Positions 63,179 through 64,000 of a DNA stretch of 64,000 bases are shown piece by piece; positions within the stretch are counted from its first letter, which is position 1, and each line of letters begins with the position of its first letter. Both the position numbers and the translations under genes were made by a program. The notes below the pieces were generated by a model. The model did no database searches and was not told where the DNA came from. It was given only the letters and a program-made list of their open reading frames with translations. Location of the stretch: positions 1 to 64,000 of the forward strand of contig WYBX01000137.1 in assembly GCA_011525695.1 (NCBI GenBank). The letters are read 5' to 3'. Origin of the DNA: Verrucomicrobiia bacterium. GTDB taxonomy: Bacteria; Verrucomicrobiota; Verrucomicrobiia; Opitutales; Opitutaceae.

Positions 63179-64000
63179 TCAGGCAGAATCAGGCAGGGCG
63201 ACCGGCTGGCCGGTGCGGATTGATTCCTCTTCGGCTTCGCAGATCTCCACGGCGGACAAGGCGTCCCGGCCGGTGATGCGTGAGGGTGGGCGACGGTGCT
63301 CGATGCAGTCGACCATGTAACCGAGCTCGCCGACGAAGCCGTCATCCGCTTCGGGCGGAACGATGCGTTTGCCCTTGCCCTGCTCGAAGAGCTGAAACGC
63401 CTCGGATCCGCGGCTGGAATCGAAGTCGGCGGTGGCCCGTTCGAAGATCGCGGTGTATTCCATCTTGAAGCCGAAACCATCGCTCATCATCCAGCTGCCT
63501 TCGGCGCTGACGCTCGCGCCGCTCGCGACGGTGTATTGGGTGACCACATGATCGATTGCGCCGCTGTAATGGGAAAATCCCTGGGAGTGGACGGCGCGGG
63601 GGCGCCCGAAGAGGAACTGCACGAAATCAGCGTCATGGATATGCAGGTCGAGCAATGCACCGCCCGAGGCAGCGCCGTTAAAGTAGCCTTCGCGGCCCCA
63701 CGCGGGCGGCTCACCGACTCGCCGGAAGCGGGCGGCTTTCAGTTTCCCGTAGGTTTCCTGCTCGATCGCCGTCTTCAGCCAGGACCATCCAGGCCAGAAG
63801 CGCATGCACATCGCCGGGAGAAAATATCCCCGGGCCTGGCTTGCTGCCGCCACGATCTCGCGGGCCTGGGCGGACGTGCGTGCCAGCGGCTTTTCGCAGA
63901 TGACGTGTTTGCCGGCCCGCAGCGCGAGGGTCGCAAGCTTCACATGCGCTGGTGTGGGGACACACAGATCGATCAGATCGATGGCTGGATCGGCCAGCAA
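63179..64000 (-). CDS. Gfo/Idh/MocA oxidoreductase, partial at the window edge
   Basis: The last 273 residues of a cytosolic dehydrogenase whose start lies beyond position 64000; the apparent start is a TTG at the edge and the Rossmann GxGxxG region is missing. Visible are VPTPAHVKLATLALRAGKHVICEKPLART with the EKP motif, AMCMRFWPGWSWLK, GGALLDLHIHDADFVQFLFGRP with a catalytic D-x-H-x-x-D pattern, and a C-terminal beta domain. It converges on the other Gfo/Idh gene with the 63051-63108 hairpin in between. Likely a sugar dehydrogenase. Confidence 0.87.
   Translation of the reverse strand: MLADPAIDLIDLCVPTPAHVKLATLALRAGKHVICEKPLARTSAQAREIVAAASQARGYFLPAMCMRFWPGWSWLKTAIEQETYGKLKAARFRRVGEPPAWGREGYFNGAASGGALLDLHIHDADFVQFLFGRPRAVHSQGFSHYSGAIDHVVTQYTVASGASVSAEGSWMMSDGFGFKMEYTAIFERATADFDSSRGSEAFQLFEQGKGKRIVPPEADDGFVGELGYMVDCIEHRRPPSRITGRDALSAVEICEAEEESIRTGQPVALPDSA

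Overview
The window looks like chromosomal DNA of a carbohydrate-degrading, Gram-negative Verrucomicrobiota bacterium, most likely near the Opitutales. This is inferred from gene content, not from an rRNA gene, since none is present. Signs are high GC, two large TonB-dependent receptors with an 'LSPF-V' segment after the signal peptide, LacI-family regulators, a sulfatase, DUF1080 and Gfo/Idh/MocA proteins, Tat signals, many secreted glycoside hydrolases or lyases, and abundant families of short palindromic repeats between genes.

Layout. 1-1900: an AT-richer stretch with a truncated PIG-V-like membrane glycosyltransferase and a methyltransferase. 1995-4984: a compact element with a five-gene leftward operon (unknown protein, HTH protein, small protein, HUH rolling-circle Rep, small Rep-linked protein). 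It has a terminator-like hairpin at one end and exactly the 5' half of a tRNA(CAU) at the other. 5548-12000: a secreted GH31 glycosidase and a TonB receptor separated by repeats. 13148-18906: LacI regulator, sulfatase, metallophosphoesterase and sodium:solute symporter. 19546-27134: an MFS transporter, a tandem pair of small two-helix membrane proteins, a DUF1080 protein and glycogen phosphorylase, separated by repeat clusters. 27511-37124: TRAP transporter operon 1, a hexuronate-type MFS transporter, a GntP-type gluconate permease, a secreted DUF4185-like protein, a TIM-barrel isomerase/epimerase-like protein and a lactonase.

37240-52198 is a polysaccharide-utilisation locus around a LacI regulator: a two-domain esterase-like protein, a TonB receptor, a PL1-type pectate lyase, a DUF5060/DUF4038 (GH140-like) hydrolase, a beta-helix protein, a TIM-barrel-like protein and an MFS transporter. 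Five near-identical 13-bp imperfect palindromes (TTGAATCGTTCAA type) lie upstream of its genes, three of them 46-47 nt before the start codon, which defines a probable local regulon. 52477-64000: an M3 peptidase, an SMP-30-like protein, TRAP operon 2, a GH95 alpha-L-fucosidase and two Gfo/Idh/MocA oxidoreductases, the last one cut by the window edge.

Taken together, the enzymes and transporters suggest degradation of fucose- and uronate-containing plant or algal polysaccharide (pectin is the best guess). Oligosaccharides would cross the outer membrane through TonB receptors, and uronates or aldonates would enter by TRAP, MFS and GntP carriers. The most unusual structural signals are the HUH element beside a half tRNA, the LacI-type regulon, and the palindromic repeat families. 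In those families the stems vary in a base-paired way around a fixed loop, and a related insert sits inside the loops of two different hairpin families.
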